Source of the DNA: Candidatus Krumholzibacteriia bacterium | Lineage (GTDB): Bacteria; Krumholzibacteriota; Krumholzibacteriia; JAJRXK01 | Assembly (NCBI GenBank): GCA_035268685.1 | Contig: DATFKK010000006.1 | Coordinates: 1-64,000, forward strand | Reading direction: 5' to 3' | Length of the DNA: 64,000 nt | Shown: one piece after another, positions 8,947-16,422 of the stretch | Numbering within the stretch: position 1 is the stretch's first letter | How the letters are laid out: every line of letters begins with the position of its first letter | Position numbers and translations under genes: made by a program | Notes under the pieces: model-generated | Seen by the model: only the letters and a program-made list of their open reading frames with translations | The model's database searches: none | Told to the model about the DNA's origin: nothing

Positions 8947-9020
8947 CCCACCCGGGCCAGGGCGGCGCGTCGGATTCCCGGGGGCCGGCTCCGCCCTCCA
9001 ACGGCAACCGGGAGTCCGTC

Positions 9021-10403
9021 GTGACCGATTCCTACGACGTCGTCCTCGTGGGTGGGGGACCCTCCACCCGTATCCTCAACAAGTTCCTGCACCAGTTGCT
9101 CCCCGACGTGCGCACGGTGGTGATCCGCGACGAGAACCGGATCGTGAACCACTGCGGCACTCCCTACATCGTCGAGGGCGAGATCCCCTGGCAGAAGGGC
9201 CTCATTCCCGAGAAGCTGGTCGAGCAGTTCGACACCGAGATCCTGGTCGATCCGGTGGTCGGCGGCGACCCGGTCGCCCACGAGGTCGAACTCGCCTCGG
9301 GCCGCGTGCTCCGCTACCGCCAGCTCGTCTTCGCCACCGGGACCGACCAGATCACCCCACCGATCCCCGGGTTCGACCTCGACGGTGTGCTGAAGGTGCG
9401 CCGCACGGTCGACGTCGAGCGCGCGATGCAGGCACTGAGCGGCGTCGACGACGTGGTCGTGCTCGGTGGCGGCTACATCGGTCTGGAGTTCGCCGTCTCG
9501 CTGGCCAACATGGGCAAGCGAGTGAGCCTGGTCGAGATGCTCGACCGCGTGATGGGCGATCGCATCGACCTCGCCATGGCCGCGGCCATCGAGGAGCATC
9601 TGCGCGCACGGGGAATCGATCTGCGCACCGGCGTGGCGGCGAGCCGCATCCTGGGCGATGCCGGACACGTGACCGGCGTGGAACTGGCCGACGGTTCGAA
9701 GATCCACGCCGATGCCGTGATCCCGTCGGTGGGAGTGCGGCCGATCGTCGATTTCGCGTCGAGGCTGGGTCTCGAGACCGACACCGACGGTCTGGTGGTC
9801 GACGACCACTTCCGTACCAGTCAGCCGGACGTCTACGCCATCGGTGACTGTGTCGGCACCCGTTGTGCGATCACCGGCCGCCGGATCAATGGCAAGCTCG
9901 GCTCGAACGCCGGCCGCATGGCGCGCACGCTCGCCCTGCAGCTGAGCGGTCTCGACGACCGGCCCTTTCCGGGCATCGTCAACGTCGCCGCCACCGTTCT
10001 CGGCGGCCTGGCCTACGGCAGTGCCGGTCTGACCGAACGCGACGCGCACGACGCGGGCATCGAGGTCCACACGGTGCGGGCCCAGGCCACGCACACCTAC
10101 GACAACATGCCCCACCCGCACCCGGTCGACATCAAGATGACCTACCGCGCCGACGACCTGCGCGTGCTCGGCGGCGAGCTGCTCGGGCGCTTCAACCCGG
10201 CGGGTCACCTCGAGGCCCTCGGCCAGATGATCGAGCGCGGCGCGCGCCTGTTCGACGTCGTGGGCGCGAGCTACTGCTCGCACCCCGAACTCACCCCGAA
10301 GACCAGTCACCCGTACTGGACCTTCGCGTCCGAGAAGCTCCTGTTCCGTCTGCAGTCGGAGAAGGAACTCGCAACCACGGCTCCCGTCGGGAGTGGGGAG
10401 TGA
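9021..10403 (+). CDS. FAD/NAD(P)-dependent disulfide-type oxidoreductase
   Basis: A 460-residue flavoprotein of the pyridine nucleotide-disulfide oxidoreductase superfamily. The N-terminal FAD site is VVLVGGGPSTR (8-17), a full NAD(P)-binding GGGYIGLEFA site lies near residue 155, and the second FAD motif is DVYAIGDC near 275. A C-terminal dimerisation-type domain follows. The single cysteine in 'NHCGTPYI' (C45) sits where CoA-disulfide reductases and NADH oxidases/peroxidases keep their redox-active cysteine. The substrate could therefore be a low-molecular-weight disulfide, oxygen or a persulfide. The GTG at 9021 has GGGAG 6 bases upstream; the frame is open further left but that part antisenses or overlaps DUF134. 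The next gene starts 2 bases after the stop. Confidence 0.85.
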   Translation: MTDSYDVVLVGGGPSTRILNKFLHQLLPDVRTVVIRDENRIVNHCGTPYIVEGEIPWQKGLIPEKLVEQFDTEILVDPVVGGDPVAHEVELASGRVLRYRQLVFATGTDQITPPIPGFDLDGVLKVRRTVDVERAMQALSGVDDVVVLGGGYIGLEFAVSLANMGKRVSLVEMLDRVMGDRIDLAMAAAIEEHLRARGIDLRTGVAASRILGDAGHVTGVELADGSKIHADAVIPSVGVRPIVDFASRLGLETDTDGLVVDDHFRTSQPDVYAIGDCVGTRCAITGRRINGKLGSNAGRMARTLALQLSGLDDRPFPGIVNVAATVLGGLAYGSAGLTERDAHDAGIEVHTVRAQATHTYDNMPHPHPVDIKMTYRADDLRVLGGELLGRFNPAGHLEALGQMIERGARLFDVVGASYCSHPELTPKTSHPYWTFASEKLLFRLQSEKELATTAPVGSGE

Positions 10404-10405
10404 TC

Positions 10406-10894
10406 ATGGATCCGATCGTCGCTCTGCTCGTCGGCCTCGTCGTCGGCAGCGTCCTCACCGGTGTCTTCGTCCTCTGGCTCATGCGCACGAAGATGGTGGT
10501 GGCCCAGCGCAGTGCACGCAGCTTCGAGGATACCTGTGCGACCGTCGAGGAGGTGGTCGAGGACGCGAAGGGTTGGGGCTTCCCGATCGACAGCTGGGAC
10601 ATGTACCGGACCTTCGCCGACAAGGACCTCGTTCCCGATGGCTTCCGGAAGCTGCGGATCTACTTCGTGTGCAACGCGGGTTTCGCCAGCCGTTTGCTGT
10701 CGTCGGTGCCGGGCTTCGTGGGGATGATGCCGTGCACCTGGGCGGTGTACGAACTCGACGACGGCAGCGTGCATCTGTCGAAGCTCAACATCGGTCTGAT
10801 GAGCCGGATGTTCGACGGGCCGGTGCGCGAGGTGATGGGGAAGGTGGCCCGGGCGGACGACGAGTTCGTACCCGTGGCGCTGGGGACGAACTAG
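10406..10894 (+). CDS. DUF302 protein with N-terminal membrane helix
   Basis: A 162-residue protein with one transmembrane helix (IVALLVGLVVGSVLTGVFVLWLM, residues 3-25) and a cytoplasmic or periplasmic DUF302 (TT1751-like) domain. The conserved pieces are 'IYFVCNAGFASRLLSS', 'GMMPCTWAVYELDDGSVHLSKLN' and 'VMGKVARAD'. Two cysteines (in FVCNAG and MPCTW) are conserved-looking and could bind metal or thiol. GGGGAG lies 5-6 bases before the ATG. It is the last gene of the DUF134 unit. DUF302 proteins have no established general function; the context suggests thiol, sulfur or metal handling. Confidence 0.85.
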   Translation: MDPIVALLVGLVVGSVLTGVFVLWLMRTKMVVAQRSARSFEDTCATVEEVVEDAKGWGFPIDSWDMYRTFADKDLVPDGFRKLRIYFVCNAGFASRLLSSVPGFVGMMPCTWAVYELDDGSVHLSKLNIGLMSRMFDGPVREVMGKVARADDEFVPVALGTN

Positions 10895-10904
10895 ACTCCG
10901 GATA

Positions 10905-10931
10905 CCCCCGCGGCCGTCTCGGTGGCGGGGG
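10905..10931. terminator. GC hairpin between convergent genes
   Basis: CCCCCGC (10905-10911) pairs perfectly with GCGGGGG (10925-10931) across a 13-nt loop. It lies between the convergent DUF302 and NifX-like genes and could end transcription in both directions. There is no T-run. Confidence 0.4.
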
Positions 10932-10995
10932 CGCCTTCCGGAGGCCCGAACGACTGCGCCGGAAGTGAGGTGCGCCCCCGCCTGCTGGGCGTGGT

Positions 10996-11526
10996 CTAGT
11001 CGCCCCGGACGCGCTGCCGGTCACGCCGGTGGCCGCCACCGCGACCGCCGCCTCCATCGTGGGGTCGGCAACGGCCGCGTCCCGGACCGTGACCCTCGCC
11101 GTGGTGATCGTCTTCTCGGTGGCCGTGACCATGCCCGAGACCGTGCGCGTGGCCATGCCCATGGCCGTGACCGTGCCCGCCGCAGGCCGCGCTCTCGTCC
11201 ATCGCCTCCACGGTACCGGCCTTCACGGCCTCGACCACGTCGGCCACGTGCGGAGCGGGGCTCGCGTAGACCTCGATGCCGGCGTCGTGCAGGCCCTGCC
11301 AGGCCCGGCGACCGACGCCCACGCCGGCCACGGCGTCGACGCCGAGCGCGCGCAGGGTGTCCACGTGCTGGCACACCCCGGGGTGGGTGTGGCAGCTGGG
11401 GTTGGCGCGGGTGTCGATCCCACCGGTGTCGGTGTCGACGATCGTGAAGAAGGGAGCGCGCCCGAAGTGTCCGACGGTCTCGCTCTCGAGACCGCGGTCG
11501 TCGCGACTGGGAATGCAGAGTTTCAT
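10996..11526 (-). CDS. NifX/NifB-like metal-cluster-binding protein with His-rich tail
   Basis: A 176-residue protein. Residues 1-112 form the dinitrogenase iron-molybdenum cofactor-binding fold (MKLCIPSRDD, VGHFGRAPFFTIVD, LRALGVDAVAGVGVGRRAWQGLHDAGIEVY, VVEAVKAGTVE). Such small proteins bind Fe-S or Fe-Mo-type clusters, and most are not part of nitrogenase. The tail of about 60 residues is extremely rich in His and Gly (repeated HG), followed by an Arg/Gly end, and should bind divalent metals such as Ni, Zn or Cu. Extra possible ligands are 'PSCHTHPGVCQH' near residue 43. GAGAGG lies upstream of the ATG at 11526. The promoter carries the same palindrome as the DUF134 unit, so the two are probably one regulon. 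Confidence 0.85.
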   Translation of the reverse strand: MKLCIPSRDDRGLESETVGHFGRAPFFTIVDTDTGGIDTRANPSCHTHPGVCQHVDTLRALGVDAVAGVGVGRRAWQGLHDAGIEVYASPAPHVADVVEAVKAGTVEAMDESAACGGHGHGHGHGHAHGLGHGHGHREDDHHGEGHGPGRGRCRPHDGGGGRGGGHRRDRQRVRGD

Positions 11527-11582
11527 GGTGATCGCCTCTCCGTGGCGGAATGCCTTCGGCGGATCCCTGCCCGCCTTGATTC

Positions 11583-11600
11583 GTGCATATGCACACTATC
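11583..11600 (-). promoter_or_regulatory. -10 box with overlapping palindromic operator (copy 2)
   Basis: On the minus strand, GATAGT (11600-11595) is followed at once by GTGCATATGCAC (11594-11583), a perfect 12-bp palindrome. It is the mirror of the site at 8568-8585, with the same spacing between -10 box and palindrome. It lies 57 bases before the ATG of the NifX-like gene. Confidence 0.6.
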
Positions 11601-11680
11601 AAGACGAACGGAGAATGCCGCTACGACTCTGTGACCCGGATCCGAATTGGTGCAGGTGGATCAGAAGCGCCGCGGAGGAG

Positions 11681-12742
11681 TCAGCGGCCGAGGTAGAACT
11701 CGAGCATCCGCACGAAGCGCGGCGACTCGATCTGGTCGAGCAGGGCCCGGTTGAGGTCCTCGCGCCGCGGCGAGCCCGGGGGCAGGACGAAGGCGTAGTC
11801 CTGACGCTCGATCCTCTCGGGCAGGACCTCGAGGTCGTCGCCGCCGTGCTCACGCAGCTCCCAGCGCAGGATCGGCGCGTCGTGGACCAGAGCGTCGACC
11901 TCGTCGCGGGCGAGGGCACGCACCGCCTTTCGCGTGGTCTCGAACTCCCGCGGCTCGATCTCGAGTTCGCTGCTCAGATAGGCCGCGCCGGTGGTGGCGC
12001 GGACGGCGCCCACCCGCAGTCCCGGCAGGTCGGAGGGACCTTCGATCCCCTGGGCCAGGCTCTGCACGGTCAGGGCGGTGGCGATGGAGGCAGTGAAGAA
12101 GGAGATCACGATGATGCTCGCGAACATCCACACCAGGGCGACCACACGGCCACCGATCGACACCGGCGCCTTGTCGCCGTAGCCCACGGTGGTCATGGTC
12201 ACGGCCGCGAACCAGAACGAAGACCACAGTCCGCGAGCCGTCTCGGACTGGAACTCGTCGGGATTACGGCGCCGCTCGAACAGCCACACGACCACGCCGA
12301 CGGCGAGCAGCAGCACCGCGAGCGCGCTCACGGCGCGCAGGAAGTCCCACGAGACGACGCGGGTGAGGACGGTCGTCCAGGGCGAACCGGCGGACGGCGC
12401 CGCGATGGCCAGCCCGGAGCTGAGGAAGGGGTGCATGAAGTCGAGCCGCTGCTCGCGCACCGCGGTCACGGTGGTCGCACCGACCCCCACGTCGGCGTCG
12501 CCGGCGGCGACCACGTCGAGCATGGTGTCGAGGCCGACGACCTCGAATTCGTAGGGCACCTGGCGGTCCTCGGCGATGCCGCGCCAGAGGTCCACGCTGA
12601 TCCCGGAGAATTCGCCGTCGCCCTCGTCGATCACGAAGGGCGGGGCCACGCGCAGCAGCACGCGCAGGGGCTCGTCGGCCGGGGGCTGGGCCGCCACGCC
12701 GGTCGAGAGCAGGAGAAGAAGGGTCACGAGCACCGTTCGCAT
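11681..12742 (-). CDS. Prokaryotic ionotropic glutamate-receptor-like channel (GluR0 type)
   Basis: A 353-residue protein that joins a periplasmic amino-acid-binding domain to a potassium channel. Residues 1-19 are a signal peptide. The binding domain is split into lobe 1 (about 25-120) and lobe 2 (about 235-353). Between them are a helix (137-155), a pore loop with the K+ filter TMTTVGYGD (182-190) and a further helix (198-225). This is the GluR0 topology. The ligand-binding landmarks are R96 in 'AVREQRLDF' (alpha-carboxylate site in the family) and D289 in 'VHDAPI' (amino-group site), which point to an amino acid ligand. The start at 12742 is set by the signal peptide; no strong ribosome site is seen. 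It is divergent from an oligopeptidase gene. Its physiological role is unknown. Confidence 0.88.
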   Translation of the reverse strand: MRTVLVTLLLLLSTGVAAQPPADEPLRVLLRVAPPFVIDEGDGEFSGISVDLWRGIAEDRQVPYEFEVVGLDTMLDVVAAGDADVGVGATTVTAVREQRLDFMHPFLSSGLAIAAPSAGSPWTTVLTRVVSWDFLRAVSALAVLLLAVGVVVWLFERRRNPDEFQSETARGLWSSFWFAAVTMTTVGYGDKAPVSIGGRVVALVWMFASIIVISFFTASIATALTVQSLAQGIEGPSDLPGLRVGAVRATTGAAYLSSELEIEPREFETTRKAVRALARDEVDALVHDAPILRWELREHGGDDLEVLPERIERQDYAFVLPPGSPRREDLNRALLDQIESPRFVRMLEFYLGR

Positions 12743-12874
12743 GCAGCCGAGGGTCGCCCAGGCGCCCGCCGGGGTCAACCAGCGGTCCGCGCGCGACTTG
12801 ATCCCGCCGGCCTGCGGCGCGTACCTTGGGCGGTCCGCCCAGACACCCCGGCGCCCCGTTCCAGGAGATCTCCG

Positions 12875-15040
12875 ATGATCCGTACCCCCGTGAAGCCGGC
12901 CGGACCGATCGCGCTGGCCCTCACGCTGCTCGCCCTCGCGGCACCCGTCGTCGCCGGCGCCTCCCCGCTGCTCGAGGAATGGACCGGCCCCTACGGTGGC
13001 GTTCCCGCCTTCGATCGGATGCAGCTCGAGGATCTGCAGCCGGCCATGGAGCAGGCCATGACCGAGCACCTGCGCGAGCTCGACGCCATCGCCATGAAGA
13101 AGTCGATGCCCACCTTCGAGAACACCATCGTGGCCATGGAGGCGTCGGGCGAGACCCTCGATCGGGTCTTCACCTACTACGGGATCTGGAGTGCGAATCT
13201 GTCGTCGCCGGAGTTCCGCGAGATCCAGCGCGAGCTCGCCCCGAAGATCAGCGAGTACTCCTCGAAGATCACGCAGAACGTCCCGTTGTTCGCGCGGGTG
13301 AAAGCCGTGTACGAGAGCGACGAGATGAAGCGGTTGCGGCCCGACGAGCAGCGGCTCGTGCAGCTGGTCTACGACCGCTTCGCCCGCAACGGCGCCGAGC
13401 TCGAGGGCGCGAAGAAGGAGCGTTACGCCGAGATCCAGCGTCGTCTGGCCGAGCTCTACACCCGCTTCTCGAACAATGTGTTGGCCGACGAAGAGGGCTA
13501 CGTGCTCTACCTCGATGACACGCAGCTCGGTGGTCTGAGCGACGCCTTCGTGAAGGCGGCCGCCCAGGCCGCGGCCGACCGGGGGCACGCGGGGGAGTAC
13601 GCGATCCTGAACACACGTTCTTCGATGGAGCCCTTCCTGACCTTCAGCGACGAGCGCGACCTACGCGAGACGGTGTGGCGGACCTACTACTCGCGCGGTG
13701 ACAATGGGGACGACCACGACAACAACGCGATCATCTCCGAGATCCTGCAGCTGCGGCACGAGCGCGTGCAGTTGCTCGGTTACGAGAACTTCGCGCAGTG
13801 GCGGCTCGAGAATCGCATGGCCAAGAGTCCCGAGGGTGCCCTGGCACTCATGGAGGCCGTCTGGCCCGCCGCCCTGGCGCGCGTCGAGGAAGAAGTCGCC
13901 GACATGCAGGCCCTGGCCGACGCCGAGGGCGCCGACATCACGATCGAGCCCTGGGACTACCGCTACTACATGGAGAAGGTCCGCCGGGCGAAGTACGACC
14001 TCGACAGTGACGAGGTGAAGCAGTACCTGCAGCTCGACCGGCTGGTCGACGCCATGCACTACGTGGCCGGTGAGATCTTCGGCTTCGCATTCACGCCCGT
14101 TCCCGAGGGCACCGTACCCGTGTTCCACGAGGACGTGGTCGTCTACGAGGTGACCGACCGCGACACCGGTGACCATGTCGGTCTGTGGTACCTCGACGCC
14201 TACGCGCGGCCGGGCAAGCGTTCCGGTGCGTGGGCCACGACCTACCGCAGCCACCACACGCTCGACGGCCTCTCGACCGTGTTGGCCGCCAACAACTCGA
14301 ACTTCATCGAAGGGGCACCGGGCGAGCCGGTGCTGATCTCGTGGAGCGATGCCGAGACGCTCTTCCACGAGTTCGGCCACGGTCTGCACTATCTCACCTC
14401 CGAGGTCGACTACCCCGGTCTCAACGGCGGTGTGCGTGACTACACCGAATTCCAGTCACAGCTGCTCGAGCGTTGGATCTTCACCGAGCCCGTGCTCGAG
14501 AAGTATCTGGTGCACCACGAGACCGGCGAGCCGATTCCCGACGGGCTCGTGCAGAAGCTGGAACGCGCCGCGACCTTCAACCAGGGCTTCGCCACCACGG
14601 AGTACCTCGCATCGGCGCTGATGGACATGAGGTACCACACGGTCGACCCCGCGGGGATCGACCCCGATGCCTTCGAGCGTGAGCAGATGGCGGCACTGGG
14701 TGCTCCCGAGGAGATCCCCATGCGGCATCGATCGCCGCAGTTCGGGCACGTGTTCTCGGGCGAGGGCTACGCGGCCGGCTACTACGGCTACATCTGGGCC
14801 GACGTGCTCACCGCCGACGCTGCCGAGGCCTTCGAGAACGCACCGGGCGGATACTACGACCGTCAGCTGGCCGAGAAGCTGGTGGAGCACCTCTTCGCAC
14901 CGCGCAACGCGATCGATCCGGCCGACGCCTATCGGGCCTTCCGGGGTCGCGACGCTGCGATCGACGCACTCATGCGGGCGCGGGGGTTTCCTGTGGCCGG
15001 TGGAGGTGGCCCCTCGTCGGCGGGAGACGCCCACGAGTAG
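12875..15040 (+). CDS. dcp: M3 family peptidyl-dipeptidase / oligopeptidase, exported
   Basis: A 721-residue zinc metallopeptidase of the M3 (thimet oligopeptidase/Dcp) family. The zinc site is HEFGH (H498, E499, H502), with the third ligand most likely E525 in 'DYTEFQSQLLERW'. The substrate-binding 'SHHTLDGLSTVLAANNSNF' stretch and the C-terminal 'GYAAGYYGYIWADVLTADAAEAF' signature are also clear. Unlike cytoplasmic Dcp it starts with a signal peptide (about residues 1-29), so it should act in the periplasm on oligopeptides. AGGAG lies 7 bases before the ATG at 12875. A hairpin terminator follows. Together with the aminopeptidase and peptide transporters elsewhere in the window it indicates peptide use. 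Dcp versus another M3 subtype cannot be settled by eye. Confidence 0.92.
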   Translation: MIRTPVKPAGPIALALTLLALAAPVVAGASPLLEEWTGPYGGVPAFDRMQLEDLQPAMEQAMTEHLRELDAIAMKKSMPTFENTIVAMEASGETLDRVFTYYGIWSANLSSPEFREIQRELAPKISEYSSKITQNVPLFARVKAVYESDEMKRLRPDEQRLVQLVYDRFARNGAELEGAKKERYAEIQRRLAELYTRFSNNVLADEEGYVLYLDDTQLGGLSDAFVKAAAQAAADRGHAGEYAILNTRSSMEPFLTFSDERDLRETVWRTYYSRGDNGDDHDNNAIISEILQLRHERVQLLGYENFAQWRLENRMAKSPEGALALMEAVWPAALARVEEEVADMQALADAEGADITIEPWDYRYYMEKVRRAKYDLDSDEVKQYLQLDRLVDAMHYVAGEIFGFAFTPVPEGTVPVFHEDVVVYEVTDRDTGDHVGLWYLDAYARPGKRSGAWATTYRSHHTLDGLSTVLAANNSNFIEGAPGEPVLISWSDAETLFHEFGHGLHYLTSEVDYPGLNGGVRDYTEFQSQLLERWIFTEPVLEKYLVHHETGEPIPDGLVQKLERAATFNQGFATTEYLASALMDMRYHTVDPAGIDPDAFEREQMAALGAPEEIPMRHRSPQFGHVFSGEGYAAGYYGYIWADVLTADAAEAFENAPGGYYDRQLAEKLVEHLFAPRNAIDPADAYRAFRGRDAAIDALMRARGFPVAGGGGPSSAGDAHE

Positions 15041-15072
15041 CGAGGGTGCGCCTCCGAGATCGTGCATTTCCC

Positions 15073-15101
15073 AGCGGGGCGGGCCAGCGGCTCGCCCCGC
15101 T
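15073..15101. terminator. Bidirectional hairpin between convergent genes
   Basis: AGCGGGGCG (15073-15081) pairs perfectly with CGCCCCGCT (15093-15101), loop 11 nt. It sits in the 218-bp gap between the M3 peptidase and the convergent racemase gene. There is no T-run; I see nothing else in the gap. Confidence 0.5.
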
Positions 15102-15258
15102 CGTCCTGGTCCTCGGAACGCGCACTTCGGCTCGTGCCGCCGGTTCACCGGGAACAGCAGATTCCTCGGTGTCCGCGACTCCTCCGACGACATCACCTGG
15201 TGGCGTACCGGAACCGGGACGTCCCGGTTCGCGGGTGGATGAACCCGGTGACCGTCCC

Positions 15259-16422
15259 TCAGGGGACCACGATTCGTGGGATGTGCGAGGACAGCCGGGC
15301 GAGCACCTCGTAGTTCAAGACATAGGTCCGCTCCCCGAAGGCGCCGACCGAGATCTCGCCGTCGTCCTGTTCGCCGATCAGGACGACTTCGTCGCCGATC
15401 CGGGCCTGGGGGACGTCGGTCACGTCGACCGTCATCATGTTCATGCTCACCGTTCCGACGATCGGGCACGGGTGGCCGTGAACGAGCACGCGGCCCATGT
15501 TCCCCTGGCCGCGGGGCAGACCGTGCGAGTAGCCCACCGGCACCGACGCGATCCGCGTCTTGTGCAGGGTCTGGTGGCTGAGGCCGTAGCCGACGAAGGC
15601 GCCGGGGGGCACCGTGGTCAGGCTCATGATCCGGCTCTTCCAGCTCAAGACCCGCGCAAGTTTGGAGCGCCCGCTCTTGGCGCGTTCCATTCCGGTGCGA
15701 AGATAGAAGAGGCGGGTTTCCTCGCTGGGCCAGTAGCCGTACTGGGCGATCCCGACGCGTACACGATCGTAGATCGCATCGGGATAGTTGAAGACCGCCG
15801 CCGAGCAGGCCACGTGGCGCTCGACGTCGATCATGTCGTTGTCCTCGAGGCGATCGATCCGTCGCCGGAAGGTCTGCAACTGCTCGGTGATCCGGTAGTA
15901 GTTGGCCGATGACTCCGCCCCGCTCAGGTGCGTACACATGCCCTCGATCCGCACGTGCTGGGGGTGGGTCCGCGCGCGCCGGATCGCCGCCTGCAGAGAA
16001 CGTTCGGTGAGGCCCGTGCGGTACAGGCCCGTTTCCACCTCGAGGTGCACGCGGGCCGGTCTGCGGATCTTCTTGGCCGCCCGGATGGCGGTGTCGAGCC
16101 GGCCGAGGTCGAAGACGAAGAACGAGATGTCGTTTTCGATGGCCCACGTGACGTCCTCGGTCGCCAGGTGGCCCATGATCATGATCGAGCTGCCGGTGGA
16201 GCTGGACGCCAGCACCTCCGACGCTTCACGAGCACTGAAGACGGCGAAGTGACGTACGCCGCAGCGCTCGGCCATGGGGACGTAGACGTCGATGCCGTGC
16301 CCGTAGGCGTTTCCCTTGACCACCGAACAGAACTTCGGGCCGCGTCCGATCACGCGGCGCAGGAACCGGAGGTTCGAGCGCACCCGGCTCTCGCGGAGTT
16401 CGATCCAGTTGGAGGGCTTCAT
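15259..16422 (-). CDS. alr: Alanine racemase
   Basis: A PLP enzyme of fold type III that makes D-alanine for peptidoglycan. It is 387 residues, the usual length. The PLP lysine is K36 in 'SVVKGNAYGHG'. The catalytic tyrosine of the partner subunit lies in 'GAFVGYGLSHQTL', and the following 'IASVPVGYSHGLPR', 'VGTVSMNMMTVDVTD' and 'GDEVVLIGEQ' segments are classic. The ATG at 16422 overlaps the stop of the upstream amidohydrolase gene by 4 bases (ATGA), so the two are translationally coupled. Unusual for the family is the rather long, basic middle part (residues 210-250). A housekeeping Alr may exist elsewhere; the coupling hints at a catabolic or remodelling role. Confidence 0.9.
   Translation of the reverse strand: MKPSNWIELRESRVRSNLRFLRRVIGRGPKFCSVVKGNAYGHGIDVYVPMAERCGVRHFAVFSAREASEVLASSSTGSSIMIMGHLATEDVTWAIENDISFFVFDLGRLDTAIRAAKKIRRPARVHLEVETGLYRTGLTERSLQAAIRRARTHPQHVRIEGMCTHLSGAESSANYYRITEQLQTFRRRIDRLEDNDMIDVERHVACSAAVFNYPDAIYDRVRVGIAQYGYWPSEETRLFYLRTGMERAKSGRSKLARVLSWKSRIMSLTTVPPGAFVGYGLSHQTLHKTRIASVPVGYSHGLPRGQGNMGRVLVHGHPCPIVGTVSMNMMTVDVTDVPQARIGDEVVLIGEQDDGEISVGAFGERTYVLNYEVLARLSSHIPRIVVP

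Noticed and set aside
8814-10310. Long open frame antisense to the FAD oxidoreductase
   Set aside because: GC-rich genes leave long antisense frames. The plus strand frame has the full FAD and NAD(P) motifs; the antisense product has none and is rich in His, Asp and Val.
10996-11526. NifX-like gene as evidence for nitrogen fixation
   Set aside because: No nifHDK or other nitrogenase gene is present, and small proteins of this fold are widespread outside nitrogen fixers.
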